A stretch of DNA of 64,000 nt from Verrucomicrobiota bacterium (GCA_018240065.1 JAFEGH010000009.1:186001-250000), one strand, 5' to 3'; shown: positions 34,455 through 44,327, counted from the stretch's first letter. Program-made: numbers and translations. The notes: generated from the sequence alone by a model not told the origin.

Positions 34455-36552
34455 GTTTGGCGAATTTTGCAACGAGCGAGCGCATCGAGTTTGCTTGAGG
34501 AAAAAAAACATCGTAGGTCAGGCCCAGCGATGTATTGTAGACCTTCTGGACAATGCCTGTGCCGAAGTCTTTGTGGAAGACGCTGTCCCCCGGTTCGAAA
34601 GGAGTTTCCCTTTCATCGTAGGCGATGTCCTCTCTTCCTCTTGGCTGACTGGAAAGATGGTAAGACTCCAGAAACCCTTCCGGGATCTCTTTGAGGAAGC
34701 GGCTGGGGCGCATCATCCTGGGCATGCCCCACAGATAACGGTAGCGGGAAGCGGTCAAAAAGAGGTATTCCTTGGCGCGTGTCATTCCGACATAGCACAG
34801 CCTTCGCTCTTCTTCCAGAGCCTCGTCGCTCTCCAGGGAGTTGGCATGGGGGAAAAGCTCCTCTTCCATCCCGACCAGGAAGACCCCCGTAAATTCGAGT
34901 CCTTTGCCGTTGTGAAGCGTCATCATTCGCACATGGTCTGCAGACATGTCTTTGTCGTCGGCGCTGGATTTAAGGGTCAATTCCTCGAGAAACGCGGCGA
35001 GCGAGGGATGCTCGACCTCGTCTTCCCACTCGGCGGCCTTGGTCACAAGCTCTTCAATGTTTCCGCGGCGCTCCTCGTAGCTTTCAGGATCTTCGCGCAG
35101 ATATTCGAGATATCTCGAGCGCTCGAGCGCTTCCGTGATGAGCTCGTGCAGAGGTCGGCTTAATCTGACCATTTCTCTAAGAGAGGCGATGATATGGACG
35201 TACTCTTTCACTCCCTCGAACTGCTTCTGGGAAAGCTTGAATTGCGCCGTCCCCGCTGCGATCTGCTCGCAGGCGTCGTAAATGCTGGACTGCCTTTGCT
35301 GCGCAAAATCCTTGAGTTTTTCCAGGGTCGCCTCTCCGAGTCCTCTTTTGGGAAGGTTGATCGTGCGGGCGAAGGCCAGGAAGTCGGTCCCGGCGAGGAC
35401 GATCCTGAGCCAGGCGAGGATGTCTTTGATCTCCCGCCTTTGATAAAAAGATAGCCCGCCTACGATAATATAAGGGACCCTCTCTTTGAGGAGGTGGTCC
35501 TCAAAGATACGCGATTGGAAGTTCGTGCGGTAAAAGATCACACAGTCGCTGAGCGGCACCCCTTTGTCTCGGTTGAGTTTGTACAGCTGTTTGACGACGA
35601 AGTCGGCCTCCGCGTGGTCGTTCTCAGCGATGTAAAGCCCGATCTTTTGTCCTTCACCCCTATCGCTCCAGAGATTCTTTTCGTAGCGGCTCCGGTTCTG
35701 GCGGATGAGCGCGTTGGCGGCTTCCAGGATGTTGCTCCTGCTGCGGTAATTCTGTTCCAGCGGGATGATCTTTGCGCCGGGGAAGTCCTGTTCGAAGTTC
35801 AAAATGTTGCGGATGTTAGCGCCGCGCCAGGAGTAGATCGACTGGTCGGGGTCGCCGACGGCAAAGACATTCTTGTGCTTTTCCGCTAAAAGCCTTGCGA
35901 TGTTGTATTGCGCCTCGTTCGTATCCTGGTATTCGTCGATCAGGATGAACGACCACCGTTTCTGATATTGCTCGAGGATCTCAGGGGAATGCCTGAAGAG
36001 CTTGACGGTCAGAAAGAGCAGGTCGTCGAAATCAAGAGCGTGGTATTCCTTGAGCTTTTTCTGATAGAGGTCGTAAATCTGCTGCAGGACTTTGTCCTCG
36101 GCAGCCAGGTGCTGTGGTTCGATAAGGGCGTTCTTGGCCTGCGAGATCTGAGAGCGATACTGTCGAAGTTGCCCTTTTTCCTCTTTGATGTTCAGCGCCG
36201 TCAGACACTCTTTGAGAACCTTTTCGCTGTCTTCTTCATCGTAGATCACAAAATCACGGCTATAGCCGAGGGGTGTGATCGACTCGCGGAGGATGCGGGC
36301 GCATAGGCTGTGGAATGTGCAGGTCAGCACGGATTTATGGGTCAGGTGCAGGATGCGGTGGCGCATCTCTTCCGCTGCCTTGTTTGTAAAGGTGACGGCC
36401 AGGATCTCGCTTGCCGGGACTCCCAGCTCCAGGAGATGGGCGACGCGGAATGTGACGATGCGCGTCTTGCCCGATCCGGCTCCTGCCAAAACGAGCAGGG
36501 GTCCTTCGACGTGGTTGACTGCGACTTGTTGCTGGGGATTGAGTTGGTCCAT
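34438..36552 (-). CDS. uvrD: UvrD/PcrA/Rep-type superfamily 1 DNA helicase
   Basis: About 704 residues from ATG 36552 (MDQLNPQQQVAVNHVEGP); an earlier ATG at 36591 has no binding site and lies next to a terminator. Motifs in order: Walker A LAGAGSGKTRIV, Ia TFTNKAAEEM, II IDEYQDTNEAQY, III VGDPDQSIYSWRGA, IV LEQNYRS, V MTLHNGKGLEF and VI EERRLCYVGMTRA. The C-terminal 60 residues include PGDSVFHKDFGTGIVQKVYN, the Tudor-like RNA polymerase-binding module of PcrA/UvrD. A 3'-5' helicase for repair and for displacing stalled complexes. Confidence 0.95.
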   Translation of the reverse strand: MDQLNPQQQVAVNHVEGPLLVLAGAGSGKTRIVTFRVAHLLELGVPASEILAVTFTNKAAEEMRHRILHLTHKSVLTCTFHSLCARILRESITPLGYSRDFVIYDEEDSEKVLKECLTALNIKEEKGQLRQYRSQISQAKNALIEPQHLAAEDKVLQQIYDLYQKKLKEYHALDFDDLLFLTVKLFRHSPEILEQYQKRWSFILIDEYQDTNEAQYNIARLLAEKHKNVFAVGDPDQSIYSWRGANIRNILNFEQDFPGAKIIPLEQNYRSRSNILEAANALIRQNRSRYEKNLWSDRGEGQKIGLYIAENDHAEADFVVKQLYKLNRDKGVPLSDCVIFYRTNFQSRIFEDHLLKERVPYIIVGGLSFYQRREIKDILAWLRIVLAGTDFLAFARTINLPKRGLGEATLEKLKDFAQQRQSSIYDACEQIAAGTAQFKLSQKQFEGVKEYVHIIASLREMVRLSRPLHELITEALERSRYLEYLREDPESYEERRGNIEELVTKAAEWEDEVEHPSLAAFLEELTLKSSADDKDMSADHVRMMTLHNGKGLEFTGVFLVGMEEELFPHANSLESDEALEEERRLCYVGMTRAKEYLFLTASRYRYLWGMPRMMRPSRFLKEIPEGFLESYHLSSQPRGREDIAYDERETPFEPGDSVFHKDFGTGIVQKVYNTSLGLTYDVFFPQANSMRSLVAKFAKLTSVS

Positions 36553-36603
36553 ATCACCGGAAAACAGTTGTTCCTGTCTATGATACGGCATTTAGACTTT
36601 AAA

Positions 36604-36630
36604 ACCAAAGCGCCCTGCTCGCGCAGGGCG
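36604..36630 (-). terminator. Intrinsic terminator of the MOMP-like gene
   Basis: CGCCCTGC (36611-36618) pairs with GCAGGGCG (36623-36630) over a TCGC loop. In the minus direction the stem is followed by CTTTGGTTTT. It lies between the stop of the MOMP-like gene and the helicase start. Confidence 0.7.
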
Positions 36631-36647
36631 TGAGAATGGAAAGAGGC

Positions 36648-38006
36648 TTAGAAATCAATTTGTCCGGACAGCGTGAGGCCCTGATAAGTCAGGTCGCCGT
36701 CGGGCTTAAAATATTTTTGATTGTTCGCCATGAGGGAGAACTGGTTTTGGTCGAAATAGACGTGATATTCATACCCGGCTTTGAAAGTCAGCCGCCAGCT
36801 GTTCTTGGTGTAGAGGTGGGACCATTTGAACCCTAAATTTAAATCCAGGATCCCTTTTCCTGTGCGCAGACTGCTGTCAATGTTCCCTTGCTGAGGGGTC
36901 CCTGTGTTCGGATTGGTCTGGCGGACTTTTTGATCGACGTCAAAAAATCCCAGCAATAGCGCAAAATCGGCCATGCCGTAAAGACTGAAGCCCTGTCCAA
37001 GCATCCAATCGGTATCGAGGCCTGCGAAAAAGCCAAATCCAAAAAAGCGATTGGTCATTTCTACGCGCTGTGGAAATGCTGTAAAACCAGTAGGAACATA
37101 GGTCACGTCATAGTCCTGGTAGATCCAGTCGGCGCGCAGGCCCCCGTTAGGGCGCAAGGTCAAATGCTTCCCGACATAATATTCTTTGCCAAGGCCCAGA
37201 TCGACCTGCTCGAGATGGACATTCCACCTTGCCTTTGCTTTATCCATCAAATTGCCGACGCCGACATTATTGATGTTCCAAACAGGCATGATCAATTCCT
37301 GATCGTCGATGTCATTTTCCACAGAGTCTTCGGCGTGGTTGTGGATATGGGTCCACATCAATGAGAAGTCCCAGCCATCGCGAGGGGCGTTATATCCCAA
37401 TGCAACGCGGAAACCCCAGTCCCAATCAAAGTCGAGATTTTTGATTTCGTTAAAAGAGCTAGATCCTTCCTGCTCGTAGGCATAGGTGAGATTTTCTTCA
37501 TTGGCCTGCCAAAGCAGCGCTTCGCCGAGTACCCAAAGATTAAGGCCGTTTGTCAGAGGAGGGCGCGCTGACATGTTGGTCGGCTTCTGAGAGGAAGCTC
37601 CATTAGCCTGCGGGGTCGATGGGCTCATTTGCTCTGCTGATTGTGCGATGGGCTTTGTGCGGGAAGCGGGTTTTGCTCGGGGGCTTTGCTGTTTTGGAGC
37701 AGCTGCGTTTTGGCTGGCAATTTTACGCTGAGCTGCAGGATGATTTTGACGAAGTACGTTGCGATCATAGGTGGAACTTTTTCCTTGCTGTTGCACAATT
37801 GATGGGGAGGCGATTTGTTGTTTTACAGGAGATGTTTTTTCAGGAGCGGCCATCTCCTCCTGGTCGAAGACCTGTTCTTCATCCAGGATTGCAATTTCTC
37901 GCTCATCCTCATATTGAAAGTCGGATCCTTCTCCAAATTGCTCGGAGCTAAGGGGGGACAATATACTGAGCGATAACGGCAGCAGGCAGAATTTAGCTAA
38001 TTTCAT
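36648..38006 (-). CDS. MOMP-like outer membrane porin, paralogue 1
   Basis: 452 residues; ATG 38006 follows AAAGGAGAGGG. Signal peptide of about 20 residues (KLAKFCLLPLSLSILSPLSS), then about 150 residues of acidic and Gln/Pro/Ala-rich low-complexity sequence. The barrel begins near 165: GLNLWVLGEALLWQANEENL, DFDWDWGFRVALGYNAPRDG, FSLMWTHIHN, GKHLTLRPNGGLRADWIYQD, and ends LTYQGLTLSGQIDF, with a terminal Phe as in many barrel proteins. It resembles the Lpg1974/Legionella-type major outer membrane proteins that serve as MOMP-like porins in Waddlia and relatives. Tandem with a larger paralogue upstream. Confidence 0.78.
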   Translation of the reverse strand: MKLAKFCLLPLSLSILSPLSSEQFGEGSDFQYEDEREIAILDEEQVFDQEEMAAPEKTSPVKQQIASPSIVQQQGKSSTYDRNVLRQNHPAAQRKIASQNAAAPKQQSPRAKPASRTKPIAQSAEQMSPSTPQANGASSQKPTNMSARPPLTNGLNLWVLGEALLWQANEENLTYAYEQEGSSSFNEIKNLDFDWDWGFRVALGYNAPRDGWDFSLMWTHIHNHAEDSVENDIDDQELIMPVWNINNVGVGNLMDKAKARWNVHLEQVDLGLGKEYYVGKHLTLRPNGGLRADWIYQDYDVTYVPTGFTAFPQRVEMTNRFFGFGFFAGLDTDWMLGQGFSLYGMADFALLLGFFDVDQKVRQTNPNTGTPQQGNIDSSLRTGKGILDLNLGFKWSHLYTKNSWRLTFKAGYEYHVYFDQNQFSLMANNQKYFKPDGDLTYQGLTLSGQIDF

Positions 38007-38038
38007 GAGGATTTCCCTCTCCTTTCAAAGGTCTTTTC

Positions 38039-40300
38039 TTAGAAGTCAAACTGGATTGAACCGATCGCACCCTGATAAGTCAAGTCGCCTTTAACGGGAT
38101 TGAACAGTTCAAAATCATCGTTTCCGCTGCTGAGCACAAACTGGTTCTGATTGAAGAAAAGGTGGTACTCGTAACCGACTTTGAGTGCTAGGCCGAAACG
38201 GTCTTTTAAAAACAGTCTCGCCCATCTAAGTCCCAGCTCGAGGTCCAGGATTGCACGGCCAGTGCGGAAGCTTTTGTCCTGGCTCCAAATTTTAACGTCA
38301 TCCTGGGTCCCTTTTTGGTCGATGTCGAAAAAGCTCATCAGGATCGACATATCAGCCTCACCATAGATGCTGAATCCCCATCCCAGTTTCCAGTCTGTGT
38401 CAAGACCTGCGACAAAGCCAAAACCCCAAAAGCGGTTTTTCAGTTTGGATTCCTGCTCAAGAGGGGTTTGAGCTTGGCCGGATGTTCCTTTCAGTTCGAC
38501 CTCATACTCTTGAAAGATCCAGTCGCTTCTCAATCCGACGAAAGGACGGATCGAGAGGAATTTGCCGACATAGAATTGGCGGCCCAGATCAAGGTCGACC
38601 TGGTCTAAATGAACTTCCCACTCCGCTTTTGCCGTATCGACGTTTCCAGGGAACAAGTGGGCAGCGACTCCCCAGACTTCAAAAAGAGGCTTTTCCGATG
38701 TCGCGTGCTGACTTCCGCTGGATGTATTGCGAATGTGGGTCCAGTACATGTCGATATCCCAACCATCGCGGGGCGTGTTATACCCTGCCCCAAGGCGGAA
38801 TCCCCAGTCCCAATCGAAATCGACAGTATGAAGATTGCGGTTGCGCTGATTACTTTCGTCATCGCCTGAATAGATATATGTGAGGTTCTCTTCAACGGCT
38901 TGCCAAAGAAGGGCATCGCCCATCACCCACAAGTTGGTACCGCCCTTGACGACAGGCCGCGTTGCAGTGTTGTACACCATTCCATTCATTTTGTTTTGGT
39001 CGTTCTTCTTCATGGATGATTTGGGCTGGGCGCTCGTCTGGCCTTGGGAGTTCATCTGCCCTTGAGGCTGAGAGTTCATCTGGCCTTGGGAGTTCTGCAT
39101 TCCCTGGGAGTTCATCTGCCCTTGGGAATTCTGCATTCCCTGCATGTTCATCTGTCCTTGCTGCTCATCCTGGGCCACTCTTTGTTGTTTCATTGCCTTC
39201 GACTGTGGCTTCGCTGAGGGTTGATTGGAAGAAGGGACGCTGGCAGGCTGCTGGGCCATTGGAGCTCTTTTGGAAGCTTTTGGCTTAGAGGGGGCCTGTG
39301 CCTGGGTCTGAGAAGGCGCTTTCTGTTTGGTTTGAGGAGCTTGCACTCTTACATCAGGTTTTTTGGCGGGCGCAGTTTGTCTAGGCTTATTCTGCCCTTG
39401 GGAAGGGGCTGATTGCGTAGCCGCGGGAGATTGGACTCTAGCATTAGGTTTTTTTGCAGGAGGAGTTTGCTTTGCCTGAGGCTGTTTTCGAACGGACTCC
39501 TTTTGCTGTTTCTGGCCCGATTGAGCGTCGGCTGTCCTGCGTTGCTGAGCATTTGCCTTTTGCTGTATTGATGGGATGGACTTAGGGGCTTGCTTCTCAG
39601 CGACAGGCTGTTCGAGTTCTGAGTCAGCGAGCTCTTCCTGGACTTTACGTTCTTTTAAAGGTTTTGCTGTCTGTTTTCGGACAGGCGGATTCAGTTTTTT
39701 CGGGGCAGGCTTCTGATATTCTGCGTCAGCGACCTGCTGCTGAACTTTTGGGGCCTGGGAGGGTTTTGTCGTGAAGCGTCTGACATGGGAGCCTGGTTCT
39801 TTTTCTGCAAGCTGGCCATCGCTGTATTGCATAGTTCGGGAGGGCGTCGATTGAGATGCCATCGGACGGCGCGCCTTCGGACGGGGAGCTTCGACAACTT
39901 CTTCTTCGGCAAACGCTTGCTCATCGAAAGCGATCTCTTCTTCATCAAAATCATTTGCCGGCTCGTCGATATAAACAGGTTGTTGCGCGAGGGCCGGTTC
40001 CTCAAGGATCGCGATCTCTTTTTCGATGAACGCATCTTCATCAACCGGGCCTTTTTCATCGATGATCGCAGCGATTTCCGCTTGAAGATCTTCTAAAACT
40101 TTGGGATCGATCTCGATGACGACAGGCTGAGTTGCCGGCTTGTCCGCATGGGCTATCTCTGCCTGGGGGGCTGCTTCAATAAGCGGCTCTTCAGCAGCGA
40201 CAACTGCGACCTGTGAAGAGAGAGGGTTGCTCTCGATGTCTTCGGCAAAGGCCGGATTCAATAAAAGCAATGAAATGGGGAGCAAATAAAGCTTGTTCAT
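38039..40300 (-). CDS. MOMP-like outer membrane porin, paralogue 2, with long repetitive N-terminal region
   Basis: 753 residues. Signal peptide (NKLYLLPISLLLLNPAFAED). Residues about 20-460 are low complexity: first acidic (EEEIAFDEQAFAEEEVVEA), then Lys/Pro/Gln/Ala-rich, then a GQMNSQGMQNSQ repeat block. The last 290 residues form the barrel: TNLWVMGDALLWQAVEENLT, DFDWDWGFRLGAGYNTPRDG, FLSIRPFVGLRSDWIFQEYE and LTYQGAIGSIQFDF, aligned throughout with paralogue 1. The N-terminal part is several times longer than in paralogue 1 and could lie in the periplasm or on the surface. RBS AAGAGGG. Confidence 0.78.
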   Translation of the reverse strand: MNKLYLLPISLLLLNPAFAEDIESNPLSSQVAVVAAEEPLIEAAPQAEIAHADKPATQPVVIEIDPKVLEDLQAEIAAIIDEKGPVDEDAFIEKEIAILEEPALAQQPVYIDEPANDFDEEEIAFDEQAFAEEEVVEAPRPKARRPMASQSTPSRTMQYSDGQLAEKEPGSHVRRFTTKPSQAPKVQQQVADAEYQKPAPKKLNPPVRKQTAKPLKERKVQEELADSELEQPVAEKQAPKSIPSIQQKANAQQRRTADAQSGQKQQKESVRKQPQAKQTPPAKKPNARVQSPAATQSAPSQGQNKPRQTAPAKKPDVRVQAPQTKQKAPSQTQAQAPSKPKASKRAPMAQQPASVPSSNQPSAKPQSKAMKQQRVAQDEQQGQMNMQGMQNSQGQMNSQGMQNSQGQMNSQPQGQMNSQGQTSAQPKSSMKKNDQNKMNGMVYNTATRPVVKGGTNLWVMGDALLWQAVEENLTYIYSGDDESNQRNRNLHTVDFDWDWGFRLGAGYNTPRDGWDIDMYWTHIRNTSSGSQHATSEKPLFEVWGVAAHLFPGNVDTAKAEWEVHLDQVDLDLGRQFYVGKFLSIRPFVGLRSDWIFQEYEVELKGTSGQAQTPLEQESKLKNRFWGFGFVAGLDTDWKLGWGFSIYGEADMSILMSFFDIDQKGTQDDVKIWSQDKSFRTGRAILDLELGLRWARLFLKDRFGLALKVGYEYHLFFNQNQFVLSSGNDDFELFNPVKGDLTYQGAIGSIQFDF
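39040..39162 (-). repeat. In-frame tandem repeat in the MOMP-like gene
   Basis: Imperfect units of about 12-36 bp encode Gly-Gln-Met-Asn-Ser-Gln and Gly-Met-Gln-Asn-Ser-Gln blocks (for example GQMNSQGMQNSQGQMNSQ). Unit lengths are multiples of three, so copy-number change would keep the frame. Confidence 0.7.
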
Positions 40301-40703
40301 CTTTTAACCCTCTTAGGTTTTTGGGGGGCTTTTCAGCAATTGGAAACGCCAAAAGCCACCGCTGTCTGATCTATTCCGGACAGTAGCCTAATAAGGCATT
40401 TTTTAAAAATAATATTTTACAATTTATTTGATAGAGGGATGAGGAGAAATGCTATCTGAAAATCAGGGAGAATTTAAGGCGCTTTATTAAGTATTTAAGG
40501 AACAATGATATGCGATAGTGCTGTAGAGCTGCGGGCATTAGGACGACTCCGAGAATCCATATCAAGCCGCCTTTGTTTTAAAAGGGGTAAGCAGGGGTCT
40601 ATAGAGTTGAGGCTGCCTCGGCTTGAACACTCCTATGAACAGCATAAATTAAAACCAGCATTTGGGGATAAGCCGAGGTCATCATTGATTGCGCCCCGGC
40701 TGT
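40301..40703. other. Intergenic region upstream of the MOMP-like operon
   Basis: 403 bp between the start of the larger MOMP-like gene and the end of putA. The part near 40395-40430 is very AT-rich and probably carries the promoter, but I could not fix the boxes. An inverted repeat CCTCGGCTT (40616-40624) / AAGCCGAGG (40670-40678) encloses 45 bases that contain TTTGGGGATA, which resembles the end of the dispersed repeat. An 89-codon frame at 40505-40774 runs into putA and is not credible as a gene. Confidence 0.45.
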
Positions 40704-43700
40704 TCAATGAAGGGGCTTGCGGCTCTCCCCCTCGCGAGATCCAAGGTTGCCATAACGGTGGTAATCGATGCTGAAGCTAATCTCTCTTAAGTAATGAAGC
40801 AGCTCGAATCTGCCGTTGGACAGGACGGGCGTGGAGTCGAGGAAGGCCCCCGATTCGCTGGCAGCAACTTTTAAGGCCTCCGATGGCGGGCTGATCAGGC
40901 GCACTCTTCGGAACTGGCCGGTTTTGACTCGCTGGTTGAAATGGTCGTCTTTCTCCTCGACGACATGGAAGAATTTGAACAGGGGGCGCAAATGGTCCCT
41001 GACCTGGATATGGGAATGTCCGTGGCTCCAGCTGACTTCGATGTGAGCGCCGCAACTCATGGCGGCTGCAAGAACACGCAAAATATCCAAAGGCTTGTCT
41101 GATTCCTGGATCCTAAAGCAGACTCTCTTATGTGGGCGATAGCGGAGGATGTTGTCCTGGCCGATGATTTTGGAGGGGTCGTGGTCTTCCGCGTACCGTT
41201 TGGCCCAGAAGGAATAGTTAGCCGTGCTTGCGTACCAGACTCCCAGCTCTTCGGGGGACAGATTGTATTTTTGCAATATCGAGGTAAGACTGTTGACTTC
41301 TTCATTGAGAGGGGCCTTTTCCTGCGGCAATGCCACTTCCCTGGGACGGGCGAACTGCATGAGGTAATTGGGGCCTCCCGCCTTGGCTCCATTGCCGAAG
41401 CTGCTGGCCTTGGTTCCGCCGAATGGCTGCCGTCTGACGACCGCGCCTGTCGTGCCGCGATTGATGTAGCAGTTGCCTGCTTCGATCTTCTCCATCCATA
41501 TTTTTTTCTCGCGCTCGTCCAGGCTTTGCAGACCGGATGTCAGACCATAGGGAGTGCCGTTGGCAAGCTCAAGGGCGTGCTCCAGGTTCTTTGCGCGCAT
41601 GACTGCAAGGACAGGCCCGAAGAGTTCCGTCCTGTGAGTAAAGCTTCCTTCTTTGACGCCTAGCTTGACTCCGGGAGACCACAGGTTGGGGTTGTTTGGA
41701 TCCTGCTTGGGCTTGACGAGCCATTCTTCTCCGCTATCCAGGCTGGTTAGTCCGCGCATCAGCGCATCGTGAGGTTCGCGGATGAGGGGGGTGACCTTCG
41801 ATGAGCAATCCCAGCAGGAGCCCACTGTAATGCTCTCCACTGCATCTTTCAGCTGTTTTAAGAAATGGGGATCGTCATAGACCTCCGCTTCCAGGATGAG
41901 CAGGCTGCAGGCGCTGCACTTCTGTCCGCAATGCCCGAATGCTGAGGAAACAGCGTCTTTGATGGCCAGATCTCGGTCTGCAAGTGCGGTCACGATCATC
42001 GCATTCTTGCCACCGGTCTCCGCTGACAGGTCGACTCCGGGTCTCAGCCGCATAAACAGTTTGGCTGTCGAAGTCGCCCCGGTGAGGATGATGCAGTCAA
42101 CGCGGGGATCGGCGATCAGTTTAGACCCGACAGGTTCGTCTGCGCAATTGATGAATTGCAGAACTTCTTTGGGGATTCCGGCGTCCCATAGCGTCTTGAC
42201 AAGCTCCCATCCGCTTAGCACCGCCTCAGGGGCAGGCTTAAAAAGGACGCAGTTGCCGGCAGCCAGCGCGGCAAGGATTCCTCCCGCCGGGATGGAGATA
42301 GGGAAGTTCCATGGCGGGGTAACGAGAATAGTGCCTTTGGGCTTCCATTCGATGTCCTTGCAGGCGTGCATCTTTTGCAGGCTGCGCAAGTAGTAATCGG
42401 CAAAGTCGATCGCCTCAGAGACCTCGGGATCTCCTTCGAGGATTGATTTCCCTCCGTCGGCCATCATGACGCCGATCAGGTCTCCCCTCTTCTCCCGCAT
42501 CTTCTGCGCTGCCGCAGCGAGCAGACGGCATCGCTCGTCTACGCTGGTATTGCTCCATTTCGCCTCTTGCTCTTTTGCGCAACGCAGCGCCTTGTCGATC
42601 TGATCCCAGTCGGCCAGAGCGTAACTGTAGAGGACCTGGCTGGGGTTTGCGGGATCAGATCCTTTTTCCTGCGCTGAGGTCTGTCTGATTTCCTGGCCTG
42701 CGATTACAAGCGGGATTGTCTCTGATTTGAAGTTTTTCCACTTGGCGATGATTTTTTCTGCCCACAACCGGTTCTGGGGGAGAGAAAAATCGGTGTCTGC
42801 CTCATTTTCAAATGGCGCGGCGATGGAAAGAGGGGCGGGCGGGTTGTTCCTGTCCTGCGTGCGGCGAGGGTGGGTGTACACAGTTTCCATTTCTCGGCAG
42901 GCGGTGGTGAACAGCATGACCTGCTCTTCCCACTCGCGTGTGCCCGGCTGAAGTCCGAATGTGACGCGCAGAAAGTTATCCGGTCCCGTATTTTCATCGA
43001 GTCGACGGATCAAATAGGCGATGGCGCTTTGGAAGTCATCTTTTGTCGCGACAGGACAATACAGTAAAATGTCTGTGGATAGTTTCTGTACGACACGGCG
43101 GATATGGTCGGCCATCCCTTCAAGCATTTCGAAGTTGACCTCGTGCTTTACGTTGTTCTCCGCCCGCATCAGCATTGCATAGGCGATATCGAAGAGGTTG
43201 TGGCTGGCGACTCCCAAATGCACAGCCTTCGCGTGTTCCGCTGCGCATCCGTAGGTCACCATTTTCTTGTAGTTGGCGTCCACGTCCGATTTTTTTGTAT
43301 AGGGGGTTTGCTGCCAGTCGCGCACCGATGCCTCGAACTGCTCCATTGCCAGGTTTGCGCCTTTGACGATGCGGATCTTGATCGGGGCGCCCCCTTTCTG
43401 GATCCGCTGCATTGCCCATTCTGTCAGCTCTTTTTGGATCCCATGCGAATCGGGAAGATAGGCTTGAAGAACGATTCCCGCCGAGAAGCTGTGGAATTCA
43501 GGTTCGTTCAGCACCTTCTTGAATAGATCTTTCGTGAGGATCAGGTCGCGGTACTCCTCCATGTCCAGGTTCACGAATTTTTGGACTTTTGTCCCATCGG
43601 CGCGCGTAAAAGTGTTCTTCATCGCGACGCGGTAAAGCTGGCGCAGACGGTCGGCAAGCTCATCGAGAGTCTTTTCCCATCCCAGCAAATGGATCTGGCT

Positions 43701-44327
43701 GTAAATCGTCGAAATCTTTACGGAGATGTATTCGATGTCATCTTGCTGCAGGTCCTTTAAGTAGACATGCAAGCGGCGTTTCGCCTCCTCTTCACCCAGA
43801 ATGGCTTCTCCGAGGTGGTTCAAATTCAGTCTCACCCCTTCCATGCGCCTGTGGGCCATGTGTTTTTTTAAAGCCTCTTTTTCTCCGGGAAGAATCACGC
43901 GGGCTGTCGCCTTTCTCAAAGTGTAGGTGGCCATCGGCACTAAGAGCCAAGAGAACATTTTGCCGAGGATCTGAAAAGCGCCGAGCGCGATCCTCTTGCT
44001 CCATCCGAGGTAGCTGGGAATGCCGAACTGATCGAGCAGATAGACGAGTTGGTTTGCGACCCGTGCGCTTTGATGGCTTCTGAAGCACTGGTCAGTCATG
44101 CTCGTCGTGAAGACTTTTCCAACCGGGTCGCGCATCATCCGCGCAAGTTCCGCCTGAATCTGCTTTTCAGACCAGGTCATGGTGCGGTTGGCCTCTTTTA
44201 GCATATTCGCAGCCAGATCGACGGCCAGCTTTTCTCTTTGCTCAAGGCTCATTTTTCTGCCTTGGGCCGAAGAGAGGATTTGCATGGCATGTTGAAGAAA
44301 TGCAGATTCAGGTTCTTTGATGGTCAT
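40704..44327 (-). CDS. putA: Bifunctional proline dehydrogenase / glutamate-semialdehyde dehydrogenase
   Basis: 1207 residues. The N-terminal half is a proline dehydrogenase barrel (SVKISTIYSQIHLLGWEKTL, AGIVLQAYLPDSHG, IKIRIVKGANLAMEQFEA). From about 530 the aldehyde dehydrogenase follows: ILVTPPWNFPISIPAGGILA, the general-base Glu in DLSAETGGKNAMI, and the catalytic Cys in FGHCGQKCSACSLL. About 180 further residues follow the dehydrogenase core. There is no N-terminal ribbon-helix-helix, so it is not the autoregulated repressor form. Oxidises proline to glutamate with FAD and NAD, membrane-peripheral. RBS GAGGCAG before ATG 44327. Confidence 0.95.
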   Translation of the reverse strand: MTIKEPESAFLQHAMQILSSAQGRKMSLEQREKLAVDLAANMLKEANRTMTWSEKQIQAELARMMRDPVGKVFTTSMTDQCFRSHQSARVANQLVYLLDQFGIPSYLGWSKRIALGAFQILGKMFSWLLVPMATYTLRKATARVILPGEKEALKKHMAHRRMEGVRLNLNHLGEAILGEEEAKRRLHVYLKDLQQDDIEYISVKISTIYSQIHLLGWEKTLDELADRLRQLYRVAMKNTFTRADGTKVQKFVNLDMEEYRDLILTKDLFKKVLNEPEFHSFSAGIVLQAYLPDSHGIQKELTEWAMQRIQKGGAPIKIRIVKGANLAMEQFEASVRDWQQTPYTKKSDVDANYKKMVTYGCAAEHAKAVHLGVASHNLFDIAYAMLMRAENNVKHEVNFEMLEGMADHIRRVVQKLSTDILLYCPVATKDDFQSAIAYLIRRLDENTGPDNFLRVTFGLQPGTREWEEQVMLFTTACREMETVYTHPRRTQDRNNPPAPLSIAAPFENEADTDFSLPQNRLWAEKIIAKWKNFKSETIPLVIAGQEIRQTSAQEKGSDPANPSQVLYSYALADWDQIDKALRCAKEQEAKWSNTSVDERCRLLAAAAQKMREKRGDLIGVMMADGGKSILEGDPEVSEAIDFADYYLRSLQKMHACKDIEWKPKGTILVTPPWNFPISIPAGGILAALAAGNCVLFKPAPEAVLSGWELVKTLWDAGIPKEVLQFINCADEPVGSKLIADPRVDCIILTGATSTAKLFMRLRPGVDLSAETGGKNAMIVTALADRDLAIKDAVSSAFGHCGQKCSACSLLILEAEVYDDPHFLKQLKDAVESITVGSCWDCSSKVTPLIREPHDALMRGLTSLDSGEEWLVKPKQDPNNPNLWSPGVKLGVKEGSFTHRTELFGPVLAVMRAKNLEHALELANGTPYGLTSGLQSLDEREKKIWMEKIEAGNCYINRGTTGAVVRRQPFGGTKASSFGNGAKAGGPNYLMQFARPREVALPQEKAPLNEEVNSLTSILQKYNLSPEELGVWYASTANYSFWAKRYAEDHDPSKIIGQDNILRYRPHKRVCFRIQESDKPLDILRVLAAAMSCGAHIEVSWSHGHSHIQVRDHLRPLFKFFHVVEEKDDHFNQRVKTGQFRRVRLISPPSEALKVAASESGAFLDSTPVLSNGRFELLHYLREISFSIDYHRYGNLGSREGESRKPLH

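Noticed and set aside
40505..40774. 89-codon open frame beside putA
   Set aside because: It runs into the putA 3' end on the other strand, has no binding site, and resembles no protein; more likely decayed or non-coding sequence.
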